From: Pseudohoeflea sp964511625
GTDB taxonomy: Bacteria; Pseudomonadota; Alphaproteobacteria; Rhizobiales; Rhizobiaceae
Reading direction: 5' to 3'
Length of the DNA stretch: 64,000 bases
NCBI GenBank assembly: GCA_964511625.1
Contig: CAZEJG010000013.1
Coordinates: forward strand, 1 to 64,000
Part shown: positions 24,921 through 33,050 of the stretch, piece after piece
Layout: the number at the start of each line of letters is the position of its first letter
Position numbering within the stretch: position 1 is the first letter of the stretch
Position numbers and translations under genes: made by a program
Notes under the pieces: generated by a model
What the model was told of the DNA's origin: nothing
Databases searched by the model: none
Seen by the model: only the letters and a program-made list of their open reading frames with translations

Positions 24921-26771
24921 TTGGCAAATTTTTTCAGACGCAAGTCCGGAAAGGTCGAACTCGAGACCATGACCGCGCTGATCTCGCGGATCATGCGCGA
25001 GACCGGTCGCGAGTATGTGCGGGGATATGCGGCGGCGATCGCCTGTCTGCTCCTCGTTGCCGCAACCACGGCGTTCACCGCCTGGATCATGGAAGACATC
25101 ATCAACGAGGCGTTTGCCAAGAAGGACCCGAGTGTCCTGTGGCTGATCTGCGGCTCCATCCTCGCCGCTTTCATGATCCGCGGCTTCGCTTCCTACGGCC
25201 AGGCCGTCATCCTCGCCCGGATCGGCAACAACATCGTCGCCCGCTACCAGCAGCGGGTGATCGACCATCTGATGGCGCTCAACGTGTCGTGGTTCTCCAA
25301 CAACCGCTCGACCCACGTAGCTGCACAGATCGCCCAGAACGTCTCCGGCATCCGTGATGTCATGAACATGACGATCACCTCCTTCGCCCGCGATCTCATC
25401 ACCCTTGTCGGCCTGGTGGGCGTGATGATCAGCAAGGACCCGGTGCTGTCGCTGGTCGCCGTCATCGTCACCCCGCCGGTGATCCTGTCCTTGCGTTATA
25501 TCGCCCGCCGAATCCGCGTCGTCACCCGCGAATCCGTCGTCCTCAACAGCCGTGTGCTCGGAGCCATGCAGGAGGCGATCCAGGGCATCACCGTGGTGAA
25601 GGCCTTCACCATGGAAGAGCAGATCAGCCAGCGCTCGGGCGACCTGATCCGCGCCGCCGAGGAGCGCTCCAACCGCATCGCCCGGCTTTCGGAACGCACC
25701 TCGCCGCTGACCGAGACCGTGGCCGGTTTCGCCATTTCCGGCGTCGTCGCCTACGCCTCCTACAAGCTGATCTTCTCCGGCGAACTGCCCGGCGCCTTCA
25801 TCTCCTTCATCACGGCGCTGCTACTGGCCTACGACCCGGCGCGGCGTCTGGCCCGGCTGCAGGTCTCGCTCGAACGCGCCGTGGTCAATGCCCGGATGAT
25901 CTACGAGATCCTCGACACCAAGCCCAAGCAGGCCGACGATGTGGGCGCCGGCGAACTGACGATGACCGAGGGGCGCATCGAATTCGTCGATGTCAGCTTT
26001 GCCTATGAGGTCGGGGAACGGGTTCTCGATCACGTCAGTTTCGTTGCCGAGCCCGGCAAGATGACCGCCTTTGTCGGCCCCTCGGGCGCCGGTAAGTCGA
26101 CGCTCATCAGCCTGCTGCCGCGTTTCTATGACGCAGACGAGGGCCAGATCCTCATCGACGGCACCGATATCAACACGGTGAAGAAGGCATCGCTGAGGTC
26201 GAAGATGGCCTATGTGCCGCAGCATCCCTATCTCTTCGACGGAACCATCGCCGACAACATCCGCTACGGCCGCCCCGATGCCACCGATGCCGAGGTCGAG
26301 GAAGCGGCCCGCCGCGCCCAGGCCCACGACTTCATCCTCGCCCAGCCGCAGGGCTACGACACGCCGCTTGGCGAGAACGGCGCCAATCTCTCCGGTGGTC
26401 AGCGGCAGCGCATATCGATCGCCCGCGCGTTGATCCGCAATGCACCCATCCTGCTGCTCGACGAAGCCACCTCGGCGCTCGACAACGAATCCGAGGCGCT
26501 GGTGCAGAAGGCGCTGGAAACCGCCATGGCGGGGCGCACGGTGCTGGTCATCGCGCATCGCCTTTCGACCATCTACAAGGCGGACCGGATCATCGTCATG
26601 CAGGGCGGCCGCATCGTCGAGAGCGGCACCCATGAACAGCTGCTCGGCGAGCCCGGCGGCGTCTACACGCGGCTGCAGAAGCTCGCCGGCGACCGCGACA
26701 TGGACATGCGGGACGCGGGGTCCAAGCCTGCCGAGGCTGTCGCCAAACGAAAGAAGGAAGGCGAACGATGA
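24921..26771 (+). CDS. ABC exporter, fused membrane and ATPase domains (MsbA-like)
   Basis: About 616 residues. Six membrane helices (residues about 25-310) include the intracellular coupling regions QEAIQGITVVKAFTMEEQ and ARRLARLQVSLERAV. The ATPase domain has Walker A VGPSGAGKSTLI, a Q-loop (AYVPQHPYLFDG), signature NLSGGQRQRISIARA, Walker B ILLLDEATSALD and an H-loop IAHRLST. It resembles lipid A/lipid exporters of the MsbA type; it is conserved beside dapB in rhizobia. The TTG at 24921 (MANFFRRKSGKVELE) is chosen; a GTG at 24879 would add 14 residues. The 3' end overlaps dapB by 4 nt. Substrate unknown. Confidence 0.88.
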   Translation: MANFFRRKSGKVELETMTALISRIMRETGREYVRGYAAAIACLLLVAATTAFTAWIMEDIINEAFAKKDPSVLWLICGSILAAFMIRGFASYGQAVILARIGNNIVARYQQRVIDHLMALNVSWFSNNRSTHVAAQIAQNVSGIRDVMNMTITSFARDLITLVGLVGVMISKDPVLSLVAVIVTPPVILSLRYIARRIRVVTRESVVLNSRVLGAMQEAIQGITVVKAFTMEEQISQRSGDLIRAAEERSNRIARLSERTSPLTETVAGFAISGVVAYASYKLIFSGELPGAFISFITALLLAYDPARRLARLQVSLERAVVNARMIYEILDTKPKQADDVGAGELTMTEGRIEFVDVSFAYEVGERVLDHVSFVAEPGKMTAFVGPSGAGKSTLISLLPRFYDADEGQILIDGTDINTVKKASLRSKMAYVPQHPYLFDGTIADNIRYGRPDATDAEVEEAARRAQAHDFILAQPQGYDTPLGENGANLSGGQRQRISIARALIRNAPILLLDEATSALDNESEALVQKALETAMAGRTVLVIAHRLSTIYKADRIIVMQGGRIVESGTHEQLLGEPGGVYTRLQKLAGDRDMDMRDAGSKPAEAVAKRKKEGER

Positions 26772-27601
26772 CACAGTCCGTGACGACCATGGGTCTCGTC
26801 GTGGTCGGCGCCGCCGGCCGCATGGGCCGTTCGCTGATTCGCGCCATCGACGAGATCGACGGCGTGCATCTCGCCGCGGCGATCGAGCGGCCCGGAACCG
26901 AGGCGATCGGCCGCGACGCCGGCGAACTGGCCGGCCTTCCGGCGTCGGGCGTGCTGGTGACCGAGGATGCGCTCGCCGCTTTTGCGAATGCCGAGGGAGT
27001 TCTCGATTTCACCCGTCCGGAAGCCTCGCTCGAATTTGCCGATCTGGCTGCCCAGGCCCGCATCGTCCACGTGCTCGGCACCACCGGTATGGGACCGGAA
27101 TGCGACGGCCGCATCCAGGCCGCCTCCCGCCATGCCCGCATCGTCAAGTCCGGCAACATGAGCCTCGGAGTCAATCTTCTGTCGGTTCTGGTCGAGCAGG
27201 CGGCGCGCGCGCTAAACGCCGCCGACTGGGATATCGACGTGCTGGAGATGCACCACAAGCACAAGGTCGACGCGCCTTCCGGCACGGCCCTGCTTCTCGG
27301 CCAGGCGGCAGCCACGGGCCGCGAGATCGACCTCGAAGGCGCCTCGGTGCGCGTCCGCGACGGCATCACCGGCGCCCGCGAGCCCGGCACGATCGGCTTC
27401 GCCACCCTCCGCGGCGGCTCGGTGGTGGGTGAGCATTCGGTGCTGTTCGCCGGCGAGGGCGAGATGATAGAGTTGCGCCACGAGGCGCTCGACCGCTCGA
27501 TCTTCGCCCGCGGCGCGGTCAAGGCGGCACTCTGGGCGCGCGGGCAGAAACCCGGCCTCTATTCGATGCGCGACGTGCTGGGCCTTTCGGCCTCCGTCTG
27601 A
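26768..27601 (+). CDS. dapB: 4-hydroxy-tetrahydrodipicolinate reductase
   Basis: 277 residues. VVVGAAGRMGRSLIRAI is the NAD(P)-binding motif, FTRPEASLEF and GTTGMGPE line the cofactor cleft, and LEMHHKHKVDAPSGTAL carries the His and Lys of the DHDP active site. It reduces HTPA to tetrahydrodipicolinate in lysine and mDAP synthesis, supplying peptidoglycan precursors. It overlaps the ABC exporter stop by 4 nt, pointing to translational coupling, and is followed after 33 nt by gpmA. Confidence 0.97.
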   Translation: MTQSVTTMGLVVVGAAGRMGRSLIRAIDEIDGVHLAAAIERPGTEAIGRDAGELAGLPASGVLVTEDALAAFANAEGVLDFTRPEASLEFADLAAQARIVHVLGTTGMGPECDGRIQAASRHARIVKSGNMSLGVNLLSVLVEQAARALNAADWDIDVLEMHHKHKVDAPSGTALLLGQAAATGREIDLEGASVRVRDGITGAREPGTIGFATLRGGSVVGEHSVLFAGEGEMIELRHEALDRSIFARGAVKAALWARGQKPGLYSMRDVLGLSASV

Positions 27602-27634
27602 ACCCTGGAACCTCAGTCAGCGAAGGAAGTCATC

Positions 27635-28273
27635 ATGTCCGGAACCCTCGTCCTCGTCCGCCACGGCCAGAGCGAATGGAACCTGAAGAACCTGTTCACC
27701 GGCTGGCGCGACCCGGCGCTGACGGAGAAGGGCATCGAGGAAGCCAGGGCCGGCGGCGTCGCGCTGAAGGACTACGGGCTGACCGATTTCGACATCGCCT
27801 TCACCTCCGATCTGTCCCGCGCCCAGCACACGCTGAAACTGATCCTCGAGGAGACCGGCCAGACCGGGCTCGAAACCATCAGGGACCAGGCGCTGAATGA
27901 ACGCGACTACGGCGATCTGTCGGGGCTCAACAAGGACGACGCCCGCGAGAAATGGGGCGAGGAACAGGTCCACATCTGGCGCCGTTCCTACGACACCCCG
28001 CCTCCGGGCGGCGAGAGCCTGAAGGACACCGGCGCCCGCGTCTGGCCCTATTACATGATGGAAATCCTGCCGCGCGTCCTCTCGGGCCAGAAGGTGCTGG
28101 TTGCCGCCCATGGGAATTCCCTGCGCGCGCTGGTCATGGTGCTCGACCGGATGACGAAGGACGAGATCCTCAAGCTCAACCTCGCGACCGGGGTGCCGAT
28201 GGTCTACACCCTCAAGGCCGATTCCACGGTCGCTTCCAAGGAAGTCCTCGGCGACATGTCCAAGGCGCACTAG
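27635..28273 (+). CDS. gpmA: 2,3-bisphosphoglycerate-dependent phosphoglycerate mutase
   Basis: 212 residues. LVLVRHGQSEWNLKNLFTGW holds the phospho-accepting His in the RHG motif. FTSDLSRAQHTLKLI, LNERDYGDLSGLNKDDAREKWG and AAHGNSLRALVM with the second His complete the active site. It interconverts 3- and 2-phosphoglycerate in glycolysis and gluconeogenesis. The protein is shorter than the E. coli enzyme (about 250 residues), normal for rhizobia. AAGGAAG precedes the ATG. It is the last gene of the mgsA-gpmA run and converges on the ada-like gene. Confidence 0.95.
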   Translation: MSGTLVLVRHGQSEWNLKNLFTGWRDPALTEKGIEEARAGGVALKDYGLTDFDIAFTSDLSRAQHTLKLILEETGQTGLETIRDQALNERDYGDLSGLNKDDAREKWGEEQVHIWRRSYDTPPPGGESLKDTGARVWPYYMMEILPRVLSGQKVLVAAHGNSLRALVMVLDRMTKDEILKLNLATGVPMVYTLKADSTVASKEVLGDMSKAH

Positions 28274-28294
28274 CAGCGCCCAGCGCCTGATCCC

Positions 28295-28316
28295 GGGTCA
28301 GCCGACGAGCTGACCC
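28295..28316. terminator. Hairpin between convergent gpmA and ada-like gene
   Basis: GGGTCAGC-CGACGA-GCTGACCC is a perfect 8-bp stem with a 6-nt loop that includes the stop codon of the ada-like gene on the minus strand. There is no T-run on either side, so it may be a bidirectional pausing or mRNA-stabilising element rather than a strong intrinsic terminator. Confidence 0.5.
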
Positions 28317-29176
28317 GCTTCCCAGCCCAGCATCGCCCGCTTGCGGGTCAGTCCCCAGTGGTAGCCGGTGAGCGCGCCGGATTTGCCGAGCGCGCGATGA
28401 CAGGGCACGACGAAGGAGATCGGGTTACGCCCGACCGCGGCACCCACCGCGCGGGAGGCCGACGGCTTGCCGATCTCGCGGGCGACGTCGGAATAGGTTT
28501 TTGCCGCCCCGAGCGGGATCCGCAGAAGCGCCTCCCAGACCCGGACTTGGAAATCGGTGCCGATCAGCACGATCCTGAGAGGCCGGTCCGCCGACCAGTT
28601 CTGCGGCGAAAAAACCTGGGTCGCCAGGTCGGAGGTCCCGGTCTGGTCGCGTTCCAGTTTAGCCCCGGGCCAGCGTTTAGCCATGTCCTCGAGTGCTGCC
28701 GCCTCGCCGCCGGGGTCGGCAAAACCGAGGCCGCAGAGACCGCGCTCGGTGGCCATGACGAGAGCAGTGCCGAAGGGCGAGGGGTGGAAGCCGTAGCGCA
28801 CGGTGAGCCCCGAGCCGCCCGACTTGAAGTCGCCGGGGCTCATGGCCTCGTGGGTGACGAAGAGATCGTGCAGCCGACCTGGGCCGGAGAGACCGAGCTC
28901 ATAGCTCGCATCGAGGATCGGCAGACCTTCCGCGCCCAGGAGCCGCCGGGCGTGATCGAGCGTGACGGCCTGCAGAAAGGCCTTCGGGGTGAGGCCTGCC
29001 CAGCGGGTGAACGTCTTCTGTAGCCTCGCCGGCGCGATATCGAGATCGGCGGCGATCTCCTCGAGCGAGGGCTGTGACTGGTAATCGATCGAGATGCGCT
29101 CGATCACCTGGCGGACGAGATCGTAGTCGTTGCCCGTGGGCGTGACGTCGCGTTCGAGGACGGCTGGCATGGTCAT
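28298..29176 (-). CDS. Ada-like AraC regulator / O6-methylguanine-DNA methyltransferase
   Basis: 292 residues. Residues 15-110 form an AraC-type helix-turn-helix (QPSLEEIAADLDIAPARLQKTF, GLTPKAFLQAV). Residues about 125-290 form the MGMT domain with LIGTDFQVRVWEALLRIP, SASRAVGAAVGRNPISF and the acceptor cysteine in VVPCHRALGKSGALTGYHWG. It transfers alkyl groups from O6-alkylguanine to itself. Unlike full Ada, the N-terminal zinc domain with the Cys that senses methylphosphotriesters is missing. AAGGAG precedes the ATG at 29176; the reading frame is open further upstream but is not conserved. Whether the regulator part still senses methylation is doubtful. Confidence 0.87.
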   Translation of the reverse strand: MTMPAVLERDVTPTGNDYDLVRQVIERISIDYQSQPSLEEIAADLDIAPARLQKTFTRWAGLTPKAFLQAVTLDHARRLLGAEGLPILDASYELGLSGPGRLHDLFVTHEAMSPGDFKSGGSGLTVRYGFHPSPFGTALVMATERGLCGLGFADPGGEAAALEDMAKRWPGAKLERDQTGTSDLATQVFSPQNWSADRPLRIVLIGTDFQVRVWEALLRIPLGAAKTYSDVAREIGKPSASRAVGAAVGRNPISFVVPCHRALGKSGALTGYHWGLTRKRAMLGWEAGQLVG

Positions 29177-29250
29177 GGTCAAATCTCCTTGCCAGCGTTG
29201 AACCACGGAGCGGCAGCGCTCGCCACCCGATTCCGGACGTCTCGCGTGTG

Positions 29251-29739
29251 TCAGCGACGGATGGTGGCGAGCGCCCTCGAAAAGGCGGTGGCGAAGCTTT
29301 CCTTGTCGTCTGGATTGAGGAAGGAGCCGACGTCCGTGGCCTGCTGCCGGCTGGTGATCCGCATCTTGGTGATGCCGATCTCCTCGTGCCGGTCGACGGT
29401 GAAGCGCGCCCAGAACGGATTGCAGCGGAATTCCGATTCGCGACCGGAGGGAGCCACCTTGCGCACGGCGAGATCGGTGCGCGAGACGGTAACGAACTCG
29501 CGCGCCCGGCCGGAGCGGTAGCTCAGCCAGAAGGCGCCGTAGAGCAGCGCCAGGTCGAGCCCGAAGAAGCCCGCTATCGGCCAGGCTCCGGCCACGACGA
29601 AAATGCCGAGATGGAAGATCGTGGCGGCGAGCGTCAGGGTGACGAGAATGATCAGCCCGGTGCGGCCGAGCGACCGGTGCGGGCTCAGCATGGCTTCGAA
29701 GACGGGTTCGTCGTTCGGTGTCTGCGGGTCTTGCATCAT
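29251..29739 (-). CDS. DUF2244 integral membrane protein
   Basis: 162 residues from the ATG at 29739 behind GGGAG. Two adjacent membrane helices (LIILVTLTLAATIFHLGIFV and AGFFGLDLALLYGAFWLSY) are followed by a cytoplasmic beta region with VTVSRTDLAVRKVAPSGRE and FRCNPFWARFTVD, which is the DUF2244 layout. In alphaproteobacteria this gene often sits near nth, as here; no function has been shown. It is divergent from nth, with an 86-nt shared promoter region. Confidence 0.85.
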   Translation of the reverse strand: MMQDPQTPNDEPVFEAMLSPHRSLGRTGLIILVTLTLAATIFHLGIFVVAGAWPIAGFFGLDLALLYGAFWLSYRSGRAREFVTVSRTDLAVRKVAPSGRESEFRCNPFWARFTVDRHEEIGITKMRITSRQQATDVGSFLNPDDKESFATAFSRALATIRR

Positions 29740-29825
29740 CGTCACTCCCGGGCGGGTCGGGTTCATGAGATCTGACGGGCGGTTCCACCGCGTTGCCTCG
29801 GCGGTGGGCGCGGCGCTATAGGGAA

Positions 29826-30590
29826 ATGATGGATAAGCCGACGCCAAAAGACAAGCCCCCGAAAAAAGCAGCTGCCCGCTCCCCATCAGGCAAGCGCGCG
29901 CCGCGAATCCCCTATACGAAGGCGGAGATCGAGGAGATCTTCCACCGCTTCTCGATCCAGCGGCCCGAACCCAAGGGCGAACTCGCCCACGTCAATCCGT
30001 TCACGCTCGTCGTCGCCGTCGCACTCTCGGCGCAGGCGACCGATGCCGGCGTCAACAAGGCGACGAAAGAGCTTTTCCAGGTCGCCGATACGCCCGAAAA
30101 GATGCTGGCGCTCGGCGAGGAGAAGGTGCGCGAGCATATCCGCACCATCGGGCTCTACCGCAACAAGGCCAAGAACGTGATCGCGCTCAGCCAGAAGCTC
30201 GTCAACGATTTCGGCGGCGAGGTGCCGAAGACGCGCGAGGAACTGGTGACGCTCCCCGGCGTCGGCCGCAAGACCGCCAACGTCGTCATGTCGATGGCCT
30301 TCGGCATTCCCACACTCGCCGTCGACACCCACATCTTCCGGCTGGGCAACCGGCTCCGGATCGCGCCGGGCAAGACCCCCGACGAGGTCGAGGAGCGCTT
30401 CATGCGCGTCATCCCCGACCACTGGCTCTACCACGCCCATCACTGGCTGATCCTGCACGGCCGCTACTGCTGCAAGGCCCGCAAGCCCGAATGCGAGAAA
30501 TGCGTCATCGCCGACCTCTGCAAGTCGAAGGAAAAAACCACCGACATCCCCGCCCTGCTGGTCGAACTGCCAGCGCAGGTGATCGGGTAG
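29826..30590 (+). CDS. nth: Endonuclease III
   Basis: About 254 residues. The helix-hairpin-helix LVTLPGVGRKTANVVMS carries the catalytic Lys, AVDTHIFRLGNRL the catalytic Asp, and the C-terminal cluster Cys-X6-Cys-X2-Cys-X5-Cys (from CKARKPECEKC to ADLC) binds a [4Fe-4S]. The bifunctional glycosylase/AP lyase removes oxidised pyrimidines. The N-terminus is longer than in E. coli and Lys/Pro-rich (KPTPKDKPPKKAAARSPSG), common in rhizobia. The ATG pair at 29826/29829 is the likely start. Confidence 0.96.
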   Translation: MMDKPTPKDKPPKKAAARSPSGKRAPRIPYTKAEIEEIFHRFSIQRPEPKGELAHVNPFTLVVAVALSAQATDAGVNKATKELFQVADTPEKMLALGEEKVREHIRTIGLYRNKAKNVIALSQKLVNDFGGEVPKTREELVTLPGVGRKTANVVMSMAFGIPTLAVDTHIFRLGNRLRIAPGKTPDEVEERFMRVIPDHWLYHAHHWLILHGRYCCKARKPECEKCVIADLCKSKEKTTDIPALLVELPAQVIG

Positions 30591-30639
30591 GGGAGTTTCA
30601 ATTTCTCATTGATGTGAGTGGGGGAGTCAGTCCTCTCCT

Positions 30640-30723
30640 CGTCATGCCCGGACTTGATCCGGGCATCCATACCGTTCCGCTGGCATCACGGAGTGGATTC
30701 TCGGGTCAAGCCCGAGAATGACG
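30640..30723. repeat. Palindromic intergenic repeat with two hairpins (REP/RIME-like)
   Basis: Two perfect hairpins, each with 9-bp arms and a 5-nt loop: ATGCCCGGA-CTTGA-TCCGGGCAT (30644-30666) and ATTCTCGGG-TCAAG-CCCGAGAAT (30697-30719). The unit is bounded by CGTCAT and ATGACG, so the whole is also an inverted repeat. Such elements are scattered through many alphaproteobacterial genomes. This copy extends 18 nt into the 3' end of the CysZ-like gene and provides its last codons and stop. Confidence 0.8.
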
Positions 30724-31434
30724 ACCGACAGGGTTCAGCCGCCGCCGCTCCGTCATCTTGAACAGATGCACCATCATCGAGGCGGCGAACATCGGGGTGA
30801 GCAGGTTGAGGATCGGCACCGAGAGGAACGCGGCGATGATCAGGCCGGCGAGGAAGACCGTGCCGCTGTTGCGCTTGCGCAGGAGCCGCGCCTCTTTCGG
30901 CGGGTGAAAGCGCATGGCGGCGAACTCGAAATATTCGCGCCCCAGCAGGTAGCCGTTGACGATAAAGAAGGCGGCGATGTTGATTCCGGGGACGAGCAGC
31001 AGGAAGAGCGCGACGATGTTGCCGGCGATCACCACCAGCATGAACTGCGCCGACTGCGTAATCGCCTCGCCGAGCGGCATGGCGCGACCCGGGGGATCGG
31101 CGGGATAGTTCTCGCGCTCGATCACCTCGGCGATGTCGTCGAGAAACAGGCCGGCCACTATCGCGGTGATCGGGGCGATGAGAATACCGAGAGCCAGCGC
31201 CAAGCCGAGGCCTGCGACGATGGCTGCGACCGTGCCCAGCCAGCCGGCCCAGGCGGGAAGCCCCGGAACAAGCTGTTCGAGCCAGGGCATCGCATAATGC
31301 TCGAACGTGCCGCTCAGACCGAACCACAGCCCGATCAGGATCAGGATGGTGATGCCGAGCGACTTGAACAGCGCGGCCCGCGCGGGCTGCGAGACGAGGT
31401 TGGCGGCACCCCGGCGGGCGGCTTCGAAAATCAT
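30706..31434 (-). CDS. CysZ/EI24-domain membrane protein
   Basis: 242 residues with about six hydrophobic stretches. LILIGLWFGLSG, IAPITAIVAGLFLDDIAEVIERENYP, LLVPGINIAAFFIVNGYLLGREYFEFAAMRF and LNLLTPMFAASMMVHL are characteristic of the EI24/CysZ family. E. coli CysZ is a sulfate uptake channel; rhizobial homologues are unstudied, so sulfate transport is only inferred. The last residues (GRHSRA) and the stop are encoded by the palindromic repeat at 30640-30723, so its C-terminus was probably altered by repeat insertion. Confidence 0.83.
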   Translation of the reverse strand: MIFEAARRGAANLVSQPARAALFKSLGITILILIGLWFGLSGTFEHYAMPWLEQLVPGLPAWAGWLGTVAAIVAGLGLALALGILIAPITAIVAGLFLDDIAEVIERENYPADPPGRAMPLGEAITQSAQFMLVVIAGNIVALFLLLVPGINIAAFFIVNGYLLGREYFEFAAMRFHPPKEARLLRKRNSGTVFLAGLIIAAFLSVPILNLLTPMFAASMMVHLFKMTERRRLNPVGRHSRA

Positions 31435-31537
31435 GTCGCGGTTTGCATCCCTGTTAAGTCGTCGATGATGTGGGCACAGCCCGCCTCAACTTCAACATTC
31501 ACGCGGACACGCTGACCGGATAAGGATGTCAGGGCGC

Positions 31538-32257
31538 TCAGATCGAGCGCTGGTTGACCCGCTTCGACAGGTCCTCCGCACTCTCCACCCGCTCGGAATA
31601 GCGGTCGACGAGATAGGCCGAACGGCCGCGCACCATCCAGGTGAACTTGACCAGTTCCTCGATGACGTCAACGATGCGGTTGTAATAGGCCGACGGCTTC
31701 ATCCGGTCGTTTTCGTCGAATTCGGTAAAGGCCTTGGCGACCGACGACTGGTTCGGGATCGTGACCATCCGCATCCAGCGGCCGAGAACCCGCAGCTGAT
31801 TGACGGCATTGAAGCTCTGCGAGCCGCCCGAGACCTGCATGACGGCGAGCGTCTTGCCCTGTGTCGGCCGGACGGCTCCGACCGACAGCGGGATCCAGTC
31901 GATCTGGGCCTTCATGATGCCGGTCATCGCGCCGTGACGTTCCGGGGATACCCAGACCATGCCTTCCGACCACATGGCGAGCTCCCGCAGCTCCTGCACC
32001 TTCGGATGGCTCGTATCCTCCGCGTCCGGAAGCGGCAGGCCGGCGGGATCGAAGATCCGGGTCTCGCAGCCATGCCATTTCAGCAATCGCTCGGCTTCGC
32101 ACGCCACGAGCCGGGAGAAGGACCGCTTCCGCAACGAGCCGTAGAGGAGGAGGATGCGTGGGGGATGACCGGGATCGTCGGGGCTCTTCAGGAGCGTCGG
32201 GTCGACGGGGTGCAACTGGTCGCGATCGATATTGGGCAGGTCGTCAGGAATGGGCAT
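31538..32257 (-). CDS. arsH: ArsH NADPH-dependent FMN oxidoreductase
   Basis: 239 residues. RILLLYGSLRKRSFSRLVACEA is the flavodoxin-like FMN phosphate loop. VWVSPERHGAMTGIMKAQIDWIPL and AVMQVSGGSQSFNAVNQLRVLGRWM are the ArsH hallmarks. ArsH oxidises trivalent organoarsenicals and reduces quinones or metals. It lies downstream of arsC, 115 nt apart, on the same strand, so the two form an arsenic-resistance unit. No arsR, acr3 or arsB is present in the window. Confidence 0.94.
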   Translation of the reverse strand: MPIPDDLPNIDRDQLHPVDPTLLKSPDDPGHPPRILLLYGSLRKRSFSRLVACEAERLLKWHGCETRIFDPAGLPLPDAEDTSHPKVQELRELAMWSEGMVWVSPERHGAMTGIMKAQIDWIPLSVGAVRPTQGKTLAVMQVSGGSQSFNAVNQLRVLGRWMRMVTIPNQSSVAKAFTEFDENDRMKPSAYYNRIVDVIEELVKFTWMVRGRSAYLVDRYSERVESAEDLSKRVNQRSI

Positions 32258-32271
32258 TGCATCTCTTTGCC

Positions 32272-32334
32272 GGCCCGCATGTGCGGGCCCGAGTTTCGCG
32301 AGGTCATCAAACCGCGGCTTTTTCCATGACCTCG
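32272..32334 (-). promoter_or_regulatory. Two inverted repeats between arsC and arsH
   Basis: GGCCCGCA-TG-TGCGGGCC (32272-32289) and CGAGGTCAT...ATGACCTCG with 9-bp arms and an 18-nt loop (32299-32334) sit in the 115-nt gap before arsH. They may be processing or pausing structures or a regulator site. Neither has a downstream T-run on the minus strand. Confidence 0.4.
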
Positions 32335-32372
32335 TATGTGTTTGTAGCGACTTTCGTGCTGGCCCGGAAGCT

Positions 32373-32885
32373 TCAGCCGGCTTCCGAGATGGGCGCTGCG
32401 CCGATCTGGTCGAGCCGCTTCTGCAGCGTCAAGCGATCGATGCTCGCCATTGGCAGGCTGGTGAAGACCGAAATGCGTGCTTCGAGCATGCGGTAGGCTT
32501 CGGAGAAGGCAAGCCGTTTTTCTGCTTGGGTCCCTGCCGCGGCTGCCGGGTCGGGCACGCCCCAATGGGCGGTCATCGGCTGTCCCGGCCACACGGGGCA
32601 GGCTTCGTTCGCGGCGTTGTCGCAGACGGTGAACACGAAATCCAGTTTCGGTGCGCCTTCAGCCGCGAATTCGGACCAGTTCTTCGAGCGGGCGAAGCCG
32701 GTGTCGTAATTGAGTTGTTCGAGAAGATCGAGCGTGTAGGGGTGAACCTCGCCTTTTGGCTGAGACCCGGCTGAATAGGCCTTGAAGCGCCCCTGTCCGA
32801 AGCGGTTAAGGATGGCCTCGGCAAGGATCGAGCGCGCTGAATTGCCGGTGCATAGGAACAGGACATTGTAGGGTTTCTGGTTCAT
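32373..32885 (-). CDS. arsC: Arsenate reductase, low-molecular-weight phosphatase type
   Basis: 170 residues from the ATG at 32885. The CX5R loop LCTGNSARSI has nucleophile C12; further cysteines C88 and C96 in FTVCDNAANEACPVWPG match the redox relay of thioredoxin-linked ArsC. It reduces arsenate to arsenite in the cytosol. The frame stays open for about 430 codons upstream on the minus strand, but that stretch is antisense to the GNAT/C39 gene and is not coding. Arsenite needs an exporter, none of which lies nearby. Confidence 0.93.
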   Translation of the reverse strand: MNQKPYNVLFLCTGNSARSILAEAILNRFGQGRFKAYSAGSQPKGEVHPYTLDLLEQLNYDTGFARSKNWSEFAAEGAPKLDFVFTVCDNAANEACPVWPGQPMTAHWGVPDPAAAAGTQAEKRLAFSEAYRMLEARISVFTSLPMASIDRLTLQKRLDQIGAAPISEAG

Positions 32886-33050
32886 CGGACTCTCCACGGT
32901 CAGGTCAATTCCTCGCAATATATCCATAAATCCAGAACAATGGAATAAAATTCTTTTCGCAGGGCGCGGGCCAACACAATTTCGCCGCGATTTGCTATCC
33001 ATTTGCGTAATCCAAGCGGACGCCGGGTCCGCGGTTTTTCCGGAACGTAC

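Noticed and set aside
26596..27522. 308-codon minus-strand frame across the ABC exporter and dapB
   Set aside because: Ser/Arg/Pro-rich shadow frame crossing two well-supported genes on the plus strand.
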